A stretch of DNA of 64,000 bases from Xiphias gladius. Taxonomy: Eukaryota > Chordata > Actinopteri > Istiophoriformes > Xiphiidae. Made by a program: the position numbers and the translations under genes. The notes under the pieces were generated by a model that had not been told where the DNA came from, searched no databases, and worked only from the letters and a program-made list of their open reading frames with translations. Shown here piece after piece: positions 1 to 14,184 of the stretch; the stretch's first letter is position 1; the number at the start of each line of letters is the position of its first letter. The stretch is from the NCBI RefSeq assembly GCF_016859285.1, contig NC_053417.1:28265706-28329705 (forward strand), read 5' to 3'.

Positions 1-1999
1 ATGCCCTACCCTGGGATTGGTCGAGGTGGTACCTGCAGATTGAAAGGTAGACTGCGGTTGTTATTCGAGACCGGAAAACATCGGTAAACTCCTTTTTAAA
101 AATATGCCCAAAGTGACTGGCAATCAACCATAAGGCAGCAAAGGACAGTGTTTAGCTATGATGCAAATACAATATTTAGTGTAAAGTGTAAGGCCTCCAT
201 AGGTGAAAACTACATGTGCTTAGTGTATAAGTAATAACGCATTTCTATTTCTTCTGTTAGACTGACATTAATTTGACAATCCCGCCAAACAATTTCATAC
301 TAATGTTTTGCAAGATCTCTGTGGACATATTAACACAGGAAGCAACATTCACATATTTTTAACCTGTGCCCCTTAGGAGAGTGATCGATATTAAAAATAA
401 CTGCCTTAAAATAAAAGCCTTAAAGTGAGACGATGGGACTTTTGCTAAAAAGCAGCGTCTGTGGCTACAGGTGAAATTTACTGGATAATCGCCACAACAA
501 GTGGAGTAGACGTCAGTGTGCAACTGCAACATCGACCGATGCATTTTCTTTTAAATATTTTTTCTGTTTTTGAACTTATTAAAACCTTACGTGTAGCAAA
601 GTTTCCCTTAGCCACAAAATGAGCTTGCGCATTCGATTACAAAACACGGACATGACCACAGAACATTGTTATTACACCAAATAAGGAAATATTTCTGGTT
701 TTAAATGTTAAATATGTTATATAGGTGTAACACTTTACACCCCATATTTAGCATTTCCAAGCACTGAATAGACCTACGAACATTAAGTTAATGGTTTATA
801 ACATTATATAGGTTTTGAGCCGATATAAATGTTAATTAATGTACTTGCCAGCAACTATAATTCCTCCTGCCGACTTCCATAGGTGTATAAACAGATAATG
901 AATGACAATAGGCTACAGTAAGACACAGTTAACCGTACGTTACCGAATGTCCCTATATCTGCCTACAACTACATTATAGTGTGTTATAAACTACTAATTT
1001 AATATTTATATGGCGCTTATAAATGTTAAATCGGGGGGGTAAAGTAAAGTGTCACCTTTACATGCAATGACAAACAAAGAAATCTACAGTATGTTTTCCT
1101 CCAAGTTATATTACCTAGTATTATATATAACGTATGTTGGGAGTCAGTTCAACCGCAGAGAGGTCGAACCCTTATGAACAAACTGTTATAAGTCCAAATA
1201 GTCTTATGTGGGATTTGGGAGGGGTTGTGCTGCATAATAAGTCCTTTGTACATCAACCGTAGACAATGAGAATCCATTGTCTTTTGGCAGGTTTTACAGC
1301 TGGGGTCTCTGAGACCACAAACAGGGGTAATGAGTCCTTTTCTGCAGCTTCTGAAACTTCTGAAACATATCGTATCACAATGGTTATAAGCATTCCCCCC
1401 AAGATTGGGAAAGGCAAGGAAGTTTCGAGCTGATAAAACAATAGTGAGTATGATTTTTGAGTTGCTAAACAGGGTCAGGGGTCAAACACGGCATTAGGCT
1501 TAAAAGTGTCACTGGCACGCACAATTTCTGGCATGTTTGTGGGCTAAAAGGACAAAGAAATACATGCTGTTAATTCTCACCCTGTGGGCTGCCATATTAG
1601 TTAACACTGAACATACTGTACCAATTTCCTCTTTGCCCCAACCCCCCCCCCTCCTCAAGAGGGTAAAAGGCAGGTGGACCAGCCAGTCCACTGGGAGGAA
1701 TGGGGGGAGATATGGGAGGAGGGTAGGGCAGGGCGGGTGCAGGTGGGACGGTCCACAGGGAGGCCAGAGGCAGGAGGGGACCAGGGGGTGGGGATCACAG
1801 AGTAAAGACGGGGGGGGGGGGGGGGGGGGTTGCAGGTGGACGGATAGTGCGCGACAGAGCGAGAAATTAATTCATTGATAGATTCCGATCTTCAGGAAAG
1901 AACTGGGAAATGTGGATGGAGAGATTAAGCAAAGGCAAAGAGGGAGGGAGGGGAGACATTAGAGGAATACTTCCCCCTGAATGCACACACAGGCCATAA

Positions 2000-2160
2000 A
2001 ACACACACACACACACACACACACACATGTTCACACACACAAAGAGAGACACATGAAGATGAGGAGAGAAAGAGCTATTTCCAGTTTCCCCCTCCCAGGT
2101 GGCCGCGTAACCTAAATTCACCTAAATTCATTATTCATTACATACCTCACATTTACTACT

Positions 2161-2209
<49 letters not shown>
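2000..2209. repeat. Two (AC)n microsatellites and a poly-G run nearby
   Basis: AC runs at 2000-2028 and 2162-2209. A run of 20 G lies a little upstream at 1810-1829. Confidence 0.9.
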
Positions 2210-2213
<4 letters not shown>

Positions 2214-2809
2214 AATGCTGACCATGCTACAGCCTGGAGCAAAGAGGCTGGGCGAGCAACCCAGAGGTGATTTCATCTAAATGTGTGCGTGAGTGTGTGT
2301 GTGAGTGTGTGTCCGTCTGTAGATCACGCCGCTGATGTCCTTCACATCAGGCCTCATGAATATCTAATCGAACTGTCATCTTAATAAAGCACCACTGAGT
2401 TAAACATGTCTCTGTCTGTGTGCGAACGGGAGGGAGATGATGGGAGTGTGTGAAAGCCTGTCTCCTAGAAATTACATTTATAGTCGTTTAATTCATTTAT
2501 ATACTATTCATATACAGTTATTAACACAACGAGGAAGCGTCTTCAATGAACGTATCTGCCAAACGTTCAATGACAACACATTTCATTCATTTTCCTGACA
2601 ATACCTGCTTGTGGCAATGAGATGGATCATTAGGGCTTCTGCGTTTCTGTTTGGGCGCCTCAAAGCCCAAGGCTAAGGTTGTGGGAAGATCACGGTCTTG
2701 GTTAAATGTTGGAAAAAGTCAAGGGTGACTTGAAACACGAGCCATGTCATGTTACCTGCATTGGTTTCACCTCAAATCACCGTCTTTTCCAATCCTTTTA
2801 CCAAAGTGC

Positions 2810-3340
2810 CGTCGTTGCCTAAACCCAACCACATGCTGGATGTGAGTCTCTGGTGTCAAAGTCCTTAACAACCCCCCATGACTTGTCTTGTCTTGTTACT
2901 CTGGAAAAAAAACGCATTCAACGGGTCCTCCAGCCTGAACGACTATATAGATCGTCGGTCCCTACCCTCTTATCCGACCGTGGTGGCGCACCGGACCTTC
3001 GTCGTCACGATGACAATGATAAACATGTTGTTAAGCGCATGGAGCGGTCAAAGTTCGGTTAAAAAAAAAGACTACCAAAACCACTTGGTTAGGTTTAGGG
3101 AAAAAAAATTGTGGTTTGGGATAAAAGAAGTTCTTTGTTGAGGTTAGAGGACCGTCGTCGTCACGGCTACACCAATAAACAAGCAGTTCGGGTTGTGGAA
3201 GGGTCACGGTTACAGGAAACACAACACTGTTTTAAAAGGGAGACAAACGGCGGCTTCCTGCGTGACGGTCCTGTGTTTTGTCAACTTGTCCGTCCATCCC
3301 AGCCTCCTCCTAATGCGGACTTTGTTTCATAGCAAGGACG
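2810..3340. repeat. Probable dispersed repeat
   Basis: TGCCTAAACCCAACCAC and its inverse style GGTTAGGTTTAGGGAAAAAA are typical of a dispersed fish repeat. No gene seen. Confidence 0.4.
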
Positions 3341-3480
3341 CCTAACGATAAAACACAACTCTGGGTTGTAATAAGCTGCTGGCAAAGCCGGCCTATGGGC
3401 TCGTTCTTTTTTCAGGAGGACAGTCTCAACGTGTGTGTGTCAAAACAATCTAGTAGTATATACACATAACAGACCGGGCT

Positions 3481-3519
<39 letters not shown>

Positions 3520-4949
3520 ACTTCATCACCGTCAAGATGTGGGTTTGTTTCCCCGAACCACAGTGACTCAGCATTTCTGCTGCGGTAGCCTGGGTTCTCT
3601 TCCAAGCCGCGGGATTTGCCGATTAGGGTTGGAGTTGCGTCACCTGTCACAGTACGTGTGTAAAAACCTTCGTTTCCTCTGCCCCTTGCAAACGTTTCTT
3701 TGGCTCCACGTTGTCACGTGCTGCAGCCCTATTTTAAGACAGTGCACATCGGAATAATGCAACAGGAATTTTGTGCACCTGTGTGAGACAGAGAGGCAGA
3801 TTTTTTTTTTTTTGGATAACCGCCGAGTTAAAGATGGACCTAGCATGGGGTCAACATAGCACCAATGCAATACCCTCCTCTTTCGAACTCGAACGCGTCC
3901 CAAGTTTTCGATGCGAGTCTCAAGCCCAAGCCGAGATGACCCCGATGACATCATGATGACATCATCAGGGCTATGGTCTTTAGACGAGAAACGCCCCCTT
4001 TAAATTGTTGGTATCAGAAATATTGAAACGCAGTGACAAGAAGAACATTTTTTATATCCTCTAAAACTGAATTACAGCCTTCTGGAAAACGAGCCTTTAT
4101 ATTATGGCAACAATGAACATTTTGTTTTGGGTGAAACTGACACTAAATTCTGTTCTTTTCTGCATCTGCGGTCAGTTTGTTGTCCTCATGGCCGGACGCC
4201 CACCGCTGCTGGATGGTTCATTGTCCAGACATGAGATGTGATTTCACCATATTGAGTTCCACGGCATTCGGTCCCGTGACAACCGGCTATGTTTCTGGTA
4301 ACTGACGCACTCGTTTTTTTTTCTGCTTTATGACGGTGTAAGACACAAGTCGCCGCTCCGATGTCATCATCAGCTCCCTTATTTATAGTGAATGACCTCA
4401 ACTCGATGAATGCAGGGACACACACACACACACACGTGCACACACACAGCCTGGTGTCCGTGTTAGGCTGCCTTTGTGTGCGTATCTCATAGACTGGGAG
4501 TCCCTGTGGATGAGCGGAGATGAATAACTCAACACGAGGAGGTTTCTGACCCAGGAACAAAGCACATCCACTGACAGGCCTCCAACTACCCGCTGTCGTC
4601 TTCCTCCTCTCTTCCTTTGTTTTCTCGCTGCTTGTACCTATTCTTTCATCATTATCTACTTTTCTGCCATTCTGTTCGTCGGTGCAGCTTCTCTTTCTGG
4701 CTCTATACCGGGGACATGTCTTGCTCGAGGCAAGACTTAAATATGAAAACTCCCCTGTCTTATCAGCTTCAAACATAAAAGAAGGGCTATTAGCAGGAGA
4801 AGCACATCCAACCCCCATTAATTGAGACACTTTAGATTTGCCCAAATAACATTCTGGTGATGGGTATGACCGCTGGCTGAGACGTCTTAGCTATGCTAAT
4901 GGTCTGGTTCTACTGAGGGCAATGCCGGTCTTTCAGCTGGTCACCACTT

Positions 4950-5180
4950 TTTCCCAGATTGAAGTGTCTCAGCAACGATGGGAGGGACTGCCATGGAAAT
5001 GTGTACATTCGTGCTCCCCAGAGGATGACTCCCACTGACTCTGGTGATCCCCTGACTTTTCCTCCTGTGCCACCAAGAGGTTACCAGTTGTAGATGTGAG
5101 TGAAATGTCTCAACAATTGTTGGATGGATTGCCACACAACTTGGTTCAGACATTCATGGTCCCCTCAGGATGGATTACAC
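4950..5180. repeat. Dispersed teleost repeat (copy 1)
   Basis: Contains TTGTTGGATGGATTGCC and TTCAGACATTCATGGTCCCC, phrases that recur around 17700-17930, 21790-22250, 39420-39700 and 58160-58440 in this window. Confidence 0.6.
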
Positions 5181-8100
5181 AGATCCATAAACTGTTTATC
5201 TTGATGCGTGCAATTCCTAATATTTACATAACAGTAGTGGATGGAATCATGCATTAATCCTGTTTTTCTTTTTGCCGATTTTCAGGAAATTCTGTTAAAA
5301 TTTGCACCAAATTCGGATGGAAACTTGACCAGAGAGCAGCTGGTGTAGCTGCAAACTCTTAGTTTTGTTCCTCAGAAACACTGAAACACTGAAAACTTCC
5401 TTCAATCCAAAAACCTGAAATCCAGTTGATCTCAACAACACGCTACGTGGAATAAAAAAAAGAACAGATAATGAAAAAGAAGAAACGCTTTGAGCAAGAA
5501 TCGAGAGGACGAAAAAAGCCTATTATTGATTTCATTAGATAACTATTAGTCCATCAGCCTCTCAGTGCCTGCTTCTATTAGGGCAGCAACTACTGATTTT
5601 TTTCATTTATCTGTTGATTATGTTCTTGAATAATCTGTCCCAGTTTTTCGAAAGAACAAGGTGACAGGCTTTTTGTTTTTCCCCGGCCAACGGTCCAAAA
5701 ACACTTTATTGATCGACTGATCGTTTCAGCTCCAGCGTCTATAGATATGTATGTTTGTCGGACTATTGAATTTTGCCTTTGTTTACCACTTCTGTCTATT
5801 TCCTTTTCAAATTACCCGCTGGTCCCAGAGCACAACCCAAAGCTTTTCACATTCAAATCAGCTCTTATTGGCGTGACATTGTTTAGCCACCTCTGGATTA
5901 CCCCCGCCCTCCTCCGACCGCACACCCACACACACACACACCTCTGCAGGCACAAAGCCAGTTTCACGTGTTTGTTTCTTATTTGCCTCTCTCCACACGA
6001 CAAACGAAGCAAGTGCATGGGAGCGCGTAAATCAGTCATTAGCGACGGTATGTTCCCGGATAAACAACAGCTTCCGCGCTGGGCGGCTTCCCGGGCTCGG
6101 CTGGGGTCTATTAGATTTAGCCGAGGGGGCGAGTGGCACCAGCTGTGAGAGGCCACAGTGTAACAGAGCGCTCTGGGCATACATCTATCACTGCCTTCAC
6201 ACAAAATAAACAGTGAGGAGAGAGCAGAGAGAGGAGGCAGCAGGGACTTATACAGTAATTTAACCGTCAGTGAGATAAGTGAAAGGAACAATAAAATACC
6301 AGCATGAAACAGGTCACGTTACAGAGGGATCTACGAGGTATTTAAATGAGGTAATCCTCTTAGTAGACTGTAATTGACCAATCTAATCTAATGATGTTAA
6401 TAAAGTCTGGATTAAAACGTGAACTCATGTCAACGTCAACAGCGATAAGTGCGGAGCGATGCTGTCGAGCCTCAGCCCCGGCCTCGGTGAACGAACGAGG
6501 TGTCCCAGCCAGCGAGACGGTTCGTCGTACGGCAACTTCTGTCAATACGCGGCAGGATTATACATCACGTGCGGGACGGGTGAAGTCAACCGACGCCGTG
6601 AGAACACTGCTGACCGACCAGATCGGTGAGCAAGACCCACTCTGTGTCTCCTCCCTCTTCTCTGAGAGAGAACTAGAACAAAAACAGGTTTGAGGCAGGA
6701 AATGTCTCAGACTTCTGAGGACCCAAACAGGCCAATCGTTATCTGCTGAGACTCATCCACTGTTGATTCTTAGGTTACTGGCATAAAGGCATCATTTGTT
6801 GCAAACTCTCTCTGCCGTGTCTGCATCTGATTGTGTTTTTGCACAAAATGGATAAAAGTGAATCAGGCTCTAATGAGAAATCTACTACATAAACATAAAC
6901 ATGCTCTTTTTCAGGTTTCACAATATATATATATATTTAATGTTTCTTTTCTATGGGCTTTCATTATATGTATACTGTATAAAGGCCTGTATTGCTTTGT
7001 CAGTCCTGGGGAAAGTCAAACGGACCTGGGATTCTCTACTTGTACACAGCTGTATAAGTCTGGTGTGTGTCCTCTTTCAGATTGTGAGTCTGGCATTTGG
7101 GGGTTCTGTGAACCTGCTTCTGGGAATTCACATGTCTACATCCGTTTCATGACTGGTTATATGGGATGGGGAACCTCCAATGGTTGTAGCGGCTTTAAAA
7201 TGGCACTTCTAGGTTTCCGTAGTGAGCAAAAAGGACGTGGCTGCAAACCTTTGTGAGGCCTGAGGCCGTAGCCAGCCTAAATAGAAAAAATGATCCTACA
7301 TACATAGTTCCACAGAAATGATTGCACCATCTTCATCACGCACACACACGCGCAGTATCACCCACCCGCCTACACACACCCTCGCTTCCACCCACCACAA
7401 CCCAGCGGCCCATCTGGCTCCCCTCCTCAGACTCTGAACCTTTTTTCTTCACAGCTGCCGCCAATCCACTGAGAGCAGAGACTCCCCAGCAGCTTCAGCA
7501 GACACTCACATCACACCTAATCCCTGCTGGCAGGTGGAAGAAGTTACCCTGCGCTTTGATTTTGGCTCTTCACTTAATAACCTCGTCCTCTTGATCGTCA
7601 AGGTGTGAGGTCAAGCCCAGCGGCTGCTCTCCAGCTCAAGAGGATCGGCGCTTTCGTTTCGGGACACAAACACTTGGATAAAAGTCACTTCTGTGATGAA
7701 TTGACAGCAAAGGTACGGCGGCCCCGAGAGCTCAAAGCGCTTCAAACCTAGAAAACACAAGCAATTGAAGAAAACGGCTTCATCTGGACGGATCATGCTC
7801 AGAAGCGACATTCGCTTTCGAATGAATGAAGCACTGCATTTATTAATGGCCGCAGAGTCACACATGGGGTGGTTGGGGTGGATGGTGGGCGTACAAAGCG
7901 CACGGGAGTCCAGGCTGTAGCCTGCAAACACGCTTCCTGCAAAAAGTAGTTGTTATACACATCCTTTCTAGGAGACAGGGTGGCAGGAGCACACATGCAG
8001 ATCGACCAAACACAAGCAAATGAAAAAAAAAATCCGCCTAATGAGAAAAACACAACCAAGTAGAGAAACACTACAGGTCACGCTGAAGACAGAAAGGAGT

Positions 8101-8658
8101 CACAGTCTTTTTGGACTCACATGCTGTTGCAGGTATCTGCTGTTAACCTAGCGTTAGCCTTTGGCTGATTACTGGCTCACCCCTTCAAACACTGGGACAT
8201 AATATCGGAATCGTGCGCTTAGAACACGGATTGCTCATTTTGACTAAGTGAAGTAAATTGTTCAGGGACTAATTTCCAGTGCGTCTCTATGACTGTTGTG
8301 CTTTCTGCTTTTGCACTGCGTGTCTGTGTTTGGTTGTTTTCTCATTTGTTACCAAACTGATGAAGCCGTTTTCTTCTGCGCATTGTTTTCTCTATCATGT
8401 TTTGTCTAGGTTTAAGAGCGTTGAGCTCTCAGGGCCGTTGTAGAAAGGCTTAATTAAGTAAATGTCCTCTGGGAAGCACTTAAAAAAAAACAACCTGTCT
8501 GATCATGTCCTTATGTCCTTTGTCCAAAAAGCCCCAACTCTGTCTCCGAGTTACACCGCTCCCAGGCGGGAGATCGCATTTCTTCATCTCCACTCAACTC
8601 AGAGAGCCTCTCTCTTTATCTCCCGTTCTCCTTCATCCCTCCCCGGCATCTTTCCCTC

Positions 8659-8685
8659 TCCTCCTCCTCCTCCTCCTCCTCCTCC
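8659..8685. repeat. (CTC)n trinucleotide run
   Basis: Nine uninterrupted CTC units; a similar TCC run is at 12777-12801. Both lie in pyrimidine-rich non-coding DNA. Confidence 0.9.
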
Positions 8686-10084
8686 GCATCGTCCTCGTCC
8701 TCCCCTCACCCCACTCTCGGGGAACAGGAAGGAAGGTTTAAATTAAAAGGAGATTTGATCCTTATCATATTATTCAATCAGTCGGTGAAAATGTCAATTT
8801 TATATTGTGTTGTAAGTGTGTGTGTATGAAGCCAGTCTCACTCCCATCCCATTCTGTCTTTTCCCCATCACCATGGTAACCCCCTGACTCCAGCAGCACA
8901 CAGTAATGTTTCTCTCCCCCATCCCCCACGCTGCCCCTCCTTCTTTTCTCCCATCCCCCACTCCATCCCTCCACACCTCTCCCTCGCTTTCTCTCCGGTG
9001 CCACTCCCTGTATCTCCTCGATTCACCTCTCTCTCTCTCTCTCTCTCAAACAAACGTATATAAATGTGCGCACACACACACACGCACACACACACACACA
9101 CACACACAGTTTTTGCCATTGTCTCAGTTCCCACCTGCCTCTCCTCCTCGGCAGGACACGACTGGTCTGCAATGTGTTAAAGCAGCCGTCTGGTTTTTTG
9201 GAAACATTTCTCCCTTCTTTTTTTCCGCCTTTTGTGCGGCTTCTTAACGTGCAGCGACACAAACTCGTCAATATCCCCCAAATTCAGGGAGACAGATGGT
9301 CGGCTTTGAGAAAAGTTATGGCATCAGGGACAAACTGCAGGTATGAGGAGATAAATGACAAGCACGAGGAAGGTTCTGCTTCTTAAAAGGCTCGCTCATA
9401 ATTTTGCATTATAAGGGACATTATTTTTATGTCTGAATTAATTAGTACGATGCCAAAAGGGTTTTTGTTACCCAAGACTTTTTTTTGTTTGTGTATATAG
9501 GTATTTATGTATGTACCCTATAGGTGTATGTATTTATTAAATATGTCTCTTAAAAAAAAAGATTTTTTTTATCCTGTAAAATAATCTTTTTCAAGTTTTT
9601 CAGGTTTTCAAAATTTAAAACCCAAAGATTTCATTTGAAATTCAGAGAGCACTGATATTTGATCAGTTGATAATTCAAAACAGTTAATCAATTCCAAATA
9701 GGTGCAATTAATTTTCTTTGAATTGATTAATCAAAATCGACAAACCTTTGTAGTTGTAGGTAAATGTTTTATCTATATTTTTAGGAGTTTTATCACTTCT
9801 AAGACAAATATCAACTAAAAAACCAGGGCGATAATCACACGATCAGCACACATTTTAACGTCTTTAACGTTTGAGCACACATTTTCACATTTTGTGTGGC
9901 CAACAGTTTAAAACCCAAAGATACCCAGTTTACTTTCCTGTAAGACAAGGAAAAAGCAACACATCCTCACAACCAGAAAATGTTTGGACTTTTTGCTTGA
10001 AAAACAACTTAATGGCGTATGTGCAAGTCTTGCCTCTCATATATTTTATTGGAAAATGGCCGAGTTGTGCCATATATTCACTAC

Positions 10085-10130
10085 AGATGAGACACTATAT
10101 TTCACAAAGGTGAAATATAGTGTCTCATCT
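10085..10130. repeat. Perfect 21-bp hairpin
   Basis: AGATGAGACACTATATTTCAC (10085-10105) is followed by a 4-base loop and its exact reverse complement (10110-10130). Not part of any recognised element. Confidence 0.9.
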
Positions 10131-10636
10131 TGCAGACTGAAAGGTTCCCGCTATTCACAACTTGCCCACGTATGGGAAAACACTTGTGTGTTATGACTCA
10201 GATTTACGTCACATGTGAGTCTGCCGCTGGTCACTGTTCTTTACGCTAAGTCCGAAATATGGTTCACCATGTGGTCATTTGTCAGTTGAGTGACTGATGA
10301 TATTGTTGGTCAGATGTTTGGCTGATAAAGTGTCCTCTGTGTTTGCGGTCGCGGCATGAATGGACTCTTGTCACGGTTCAACCACACTGGCCAGAAAAAC
10401 ACAGAAGGCACATATTTGTAGCAGGATATAAGTGCGTGCGCGTGTGTGTATGTAAGTGTGTGGACGTGTGCGTGCGTGCGTGTGCGCTTGTGGGCTTGTG
10501 TGTGTGTGTGTATGTTCACACGTGTGTTCACTGCATGTGCTAAGGCCATTGAAGTTAGATTAGCCCCAAACACAGAGGCGCTGTTAAATCCGCCTACAGT
10601 CCCTAATCCGAGCTAATGGACGCACCCCCATCCAAC

Positions 10637-10673
<37 letters not shown>

Positions 10674-11093
10674 ACACACACACAAACACACACACGCGTG
10701 CTCGCGGGCACCCATCCAGAGGAAGATAAGGGTTGAAGGAGGGAGACGATGTAGGAAGAAGAGCCGAGACTATGACAAGAAGAAGAGGAAGAGGGGGAAC
10801 ATACAGTAAGAGGCATTCCTCCCATTTCTCGACACAAAGGCCTCATTCTGTCGAGGAGAAACCGAAAGACAAGAGGGAGAAAAAGGGAAAGAAAGGCCAG
10901 AAGAGAGGAGGGATGAATCAGAGGGGAGGGAGCGGGGGCATGAGAGAACTGGATGAAGATGGATAAGAAAGTTTCAGATGAGAAATACAGAGGAAGTGAG
11001 CAGCAGAGATTAAGGGAGGAACTGAGAAAAAGCAAAAGTCAGACTAATCTAATTTTCTGGGCCCAGACCTCCTTCTGACCCACTGTCCTGCAG

Positions 11094-11270
11094 CTCAGAC
11101 CTTTTAGTCTGGCGCTGAACTGCATCCTCAACCTTTCTCCTGGGACTTTTATTGACTTTATAGACCTGCCAGCACAGGAGAAATTCACGTTGTCCTTTCA
11201 GTCCAAACACACCGTTGTACAAATCCAGATGCTACCACGAGGTCAGAGAGTCTGGCTGGCCGCCTACAAG
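11094..11270 (+). CDS. Internal coding exon of an unidentified plus-strand gene
   Basis: The exon is bounded by ...CACTGTCCTGCAG and AAG|GTACAG and is open for 59 codons in one frame (phase 0 to 0). It begins LRPFSLALNCILNLSPG and ends VWLAAYK, with an NLS glycosylation site and alternating hydrophobic strands (FTLSF, VVQIQM) as in a beta-rich extracellular domain. There is no methionine near its start, so an ATG-based search would miss it. I do not recognise the family. Its end phase fits the next exon at 13064. Confidence 0.5.
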
Positions 11271-13063
11271 GTACAGTGACGCTTCCACAGTCAGATAGAA
11301 AGCAGCTGTCTGACTCTGACTTAACGTTAAATACCAGTACAAGTACAGGACTTACATGGAAGCCGAGAAGGCGTCTTAATTGATACCTACTTTTTTTTTT
11401 TTGGCACTATTATGGGGACTGAAAAATCTTTCTAAGACGGCTCTGGCAACTGTCTGAAACAGGTTCCAGAGCCAAGGAGCACATCATTAGCTCACCGTAC
11501 TACATGATGTTGTGGGGTTTCGGCTGTTCGTCCGCATACTGACTACGGTAGCAATGCTAACGTTGCATTGCTTCCGAGGCCGAGGAGCGTACCACTGGCT
11601 ATCCACACGAATTTGTGGGGTTACAGGTTCATTTGGAAAAAGCCCTGTTCAGGACTGGGACTTCCACTGTGTGTGAGCTTAGGCAGTGACTCTGTTCTGC
11701 TTTTACCGGCATCGAGAGCTGAGTGAAACCGGAACTTTAAAGGTTGTGATCCAGAAGTAAGAAAACTGTCAAAACCCCTGTATTGTCATAACTACGCTAA
11801 TAACTATAGATCCAGCCTCAGAACACAACCTTTGTCAACAGTTTCACATGTTTAGCCAAGGATGACATTAGATCCTTTGAAAAATGATCTAATATCCTTG
11901 TTGAGGCAACCTGTTTCAGTTTCCCATAAGCCCGAGAATTTTGCGGGCTAAACGTCACAGCTCGACAGAAGAGGCTAATGTTCAGGCATGTTTTAGGACT
12001 TCAGATCTTAAGACTAGAGTCATGTTCTGTGAATATGGATGAAAGCAAGTGACAATGACGTAAGTACCCGCGATGCCACAAGGTTTTTTTCATAGCAATG
12101 ATCTGTCCCAGAATGTGGAAAGTAAACTGCCTGATTTTTTTTCATGCTGACCAATGAGAGAAATCCTGAATGTGAGAAAGTGCGAAAGTGAAAGTGAAAA
12201 CATACTGTTTCAAAATACTATAAAGCAGTCCGGAAGTTTGGATTCTCTGTAAACAGGGTTACGATAAAGAAACAAGACCCTGAGCTTATATTTGTCTTAT
12301 ACCTACATTACTACGGCTAAGTAGCTCTGCGCTGCAATACAGGACCACTCATTTAATTCCGTGTCTTCTACATGGATCATCAGCTGGATGGTTGGATGAT
12401 GACTGTGAATTCTTTCAGTCTTTCAGCACAATATCCCGGTTGTATCCATAAATATGCATTTCTGTATATTTAGGACCATTTCCCAGGGAAAAAGCCTTCT
12501 CAACCAAACCCGAGCGTTAACATTAGCTTGCTTAGCTGGATTTCGTCTACCCCGAGGACCCATTATTTAAAAACCCCAGTGGTAAATCTGCTATCACTGT
12601 AAACTGCACGTCTCCTCTCGTCTGTCAGTTTGGAGGTTGAGAAGTACAAATGAGCGTTGATATAAAATCCCCCCAGACGGTTTCGGGCAACTTGTCTACT
12701 GTCGAGCGTGACTGGAGGGGACAAAGAAAGACACTGGACTAAAAAAAATCCTCCTACGCCAGTCGACCCTAACTTTCCCTCCTCCTCCTCCTCCTCCTCC
12801 TCTACCTCTCTCATCCTATTCCCAGCCCAGACTTTCTTTTCATCTCCCTATCTGTCCACCCATCCTCTCTTTCCCTGCTCTTTTTGGATTCATTCTCTCC
12901 TGGACTAAATCTTTCCTCCTCCCCGCCGTTAAACCTCGCCGATCTTTCAGCCTGTCTTTCACCCTCTATTATCCCCTCCGTTCTCTCCTGAGCTTATCAA
13001 CTTTCCCTCCTTCGGTCCTCCTGCCTCTCCTCTCCTTTCTTCCTCCGCCTCCTCCTCTCAGGT

Positions 13064-13106
13064 TCTGGCCTACTTTGAGGCGATCCGCTGCCAATGCAGT
13101 CACGGT
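13064..13106 (+). CDS. Short coding exon, probably next exon of the same unidentified gene
   Basis: A long pyrimidine tract (12900-13060) runs into ...CCTCCTCTCAG, followed by 43 bases reading VLAYFEAIRCQCSH and one extra base, then G|GTGAGA. It starts in phase 0, matching the phase-0 end of the exon at 11094-11270, and ends in phase 1. Two cysteines close together (CQC) suggest an extracellular or cysteine-rich protein. The continuation in phase 1 was not found with confidence. Confidence 0.4.
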
Positions 13107-13322
13107 GAGAAAACCCCACAATGCGAACGACAGAAAGGGAGGCAGAGATGTTTGTGTGGCTTAAATGACGTTGCTATGAGTGAAAAGAGGAATTCCAGAG
13201 TAAACAGACAAACAGAAACCTGGTGAGAGTATGAAAGGGGCACACACACCAAGGAGCAGAAGACACAAAGTGAAATGAATCCTCTTTGTACATTTGTCTG
13301 CCTTAAGCGCTTAAAGCTGCAA

Positions 13323-13570
13323 TGAGTAGTCAATTAATTGATTAGTCGATTGATAGTAAAATTATCGTTTTAGTCATTTTTTAAGCAAAAATGCCAAACA
13401 TCCAGTGGTTCCAGCGCCTTAAATGTGAGGATTGGATGCTCTCCTTAGTCATACATGATAGTAAACTGAATTATCTTTGGATTTTGGACCAGTGTTCGGA
13501 CAAGACGGACTGAAGCTTTTTGAATTTTTCTTTTTCTTTTTCTGCAGAATAGTTGATAAGTTGCCGCCTT
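13323..13570. repeat. Dispersed repeat, ATTGATTAGTCGATTGAT family
   Basis: Contains GATTAGTCGATTGATAG, AAGCAAAAATGCCAAACATC and TACATGATAGTAAACTGAAT. Decayed relatives are at 5575-5740 and 38438-38560. Confidence 0.6.
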
Positions 13571-14138
13571 ACTTCAAATCATGAGAGCCGACAGGTGAGG
13601 AAGCCCGAGTCTCTGCCCTGTGGCACTCCGCGCTCACGCTATGAAATCGCTGCCACAAGAAAACACCACCCGCAGAACAACGTAAATCTACCGCCCCGTC
13701 TGCAACATCAGGGGTTGAGGAGAGAGAGGTAGACAGTGTGAGTCAGTCGGGAGAAGCCAGGACGCACACAGAGCTTGTGATTTCGCAGATATGGAGATGA
13801 AAAAGAACTAAATCATTCCTGACAGAAGTGTGTCTGAGAGTTTTGGCATGAAAGGACGCATGCCACAAATCAGTCTTGAATAATTTACCACTATATTGTT
13901 GTACAGTGCATTGTTTCATTCAATATTCATAAAAATGTGCTGCTGCAGATGCTTTTCAGATACTGAAAAGCTGTGTCAGGCCAATCAGACACTCCCTACA
14001 GGCAGATTTGCCCTCACAGAGCCTGTTTGTCTGCACATGGAAAACCCTGAATGGTCATCTCAAAGGTTTAGACAGTGAAAACAGACAGAGGGGGAAGAAC
14101 ACACATACACCCACAGGCACGTATGTACAGTGACACAA

Positions 14139-14141
<3 letters not shown>

Positions 14142-14182
<41 letters not shown>
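14142..14182. repeat. (CA)n microsatellite
   Basis: About 20 units, with more broken CA tracts to 14340. Others of this kind lie at 3482-3516, 9066-9108, 10640-10695, 31901-31923, 34335-34368 and 35390-35415. Confidence 0.9.

Positions 14183-14184
<2 letters not shown>

Larger units (their letters stand above)
1..11093. other. Non-coding stretch, no gene found
   Basis: AT-rich at first (1-1450), then microsatellites and dispersed repeats. I found no exon with convincing splice sites on either strand. The longest frames (for example minus 4186-4845) run through CA/GT tracts and look accidental. Confidence 0.5.

Noticed and set aside
3930..3968. Repeated TGACATCA-like sites resembling CRE/AP-1 elements
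   Set aside because: A short local repeat far from any recognised gene; no support for function.
4186..4845. Longest open frame in the window (219 codons, minus strand)
   Set aside because: It includes a CA/GT tract read as Cys-Val repeats, has no recognisable domain, and no splice or promoter context.
9283..9341. Possible small exon between an AG and GTATGA
   Set aside because: Poor pyrimidine tract, no matching neighbours in phase.
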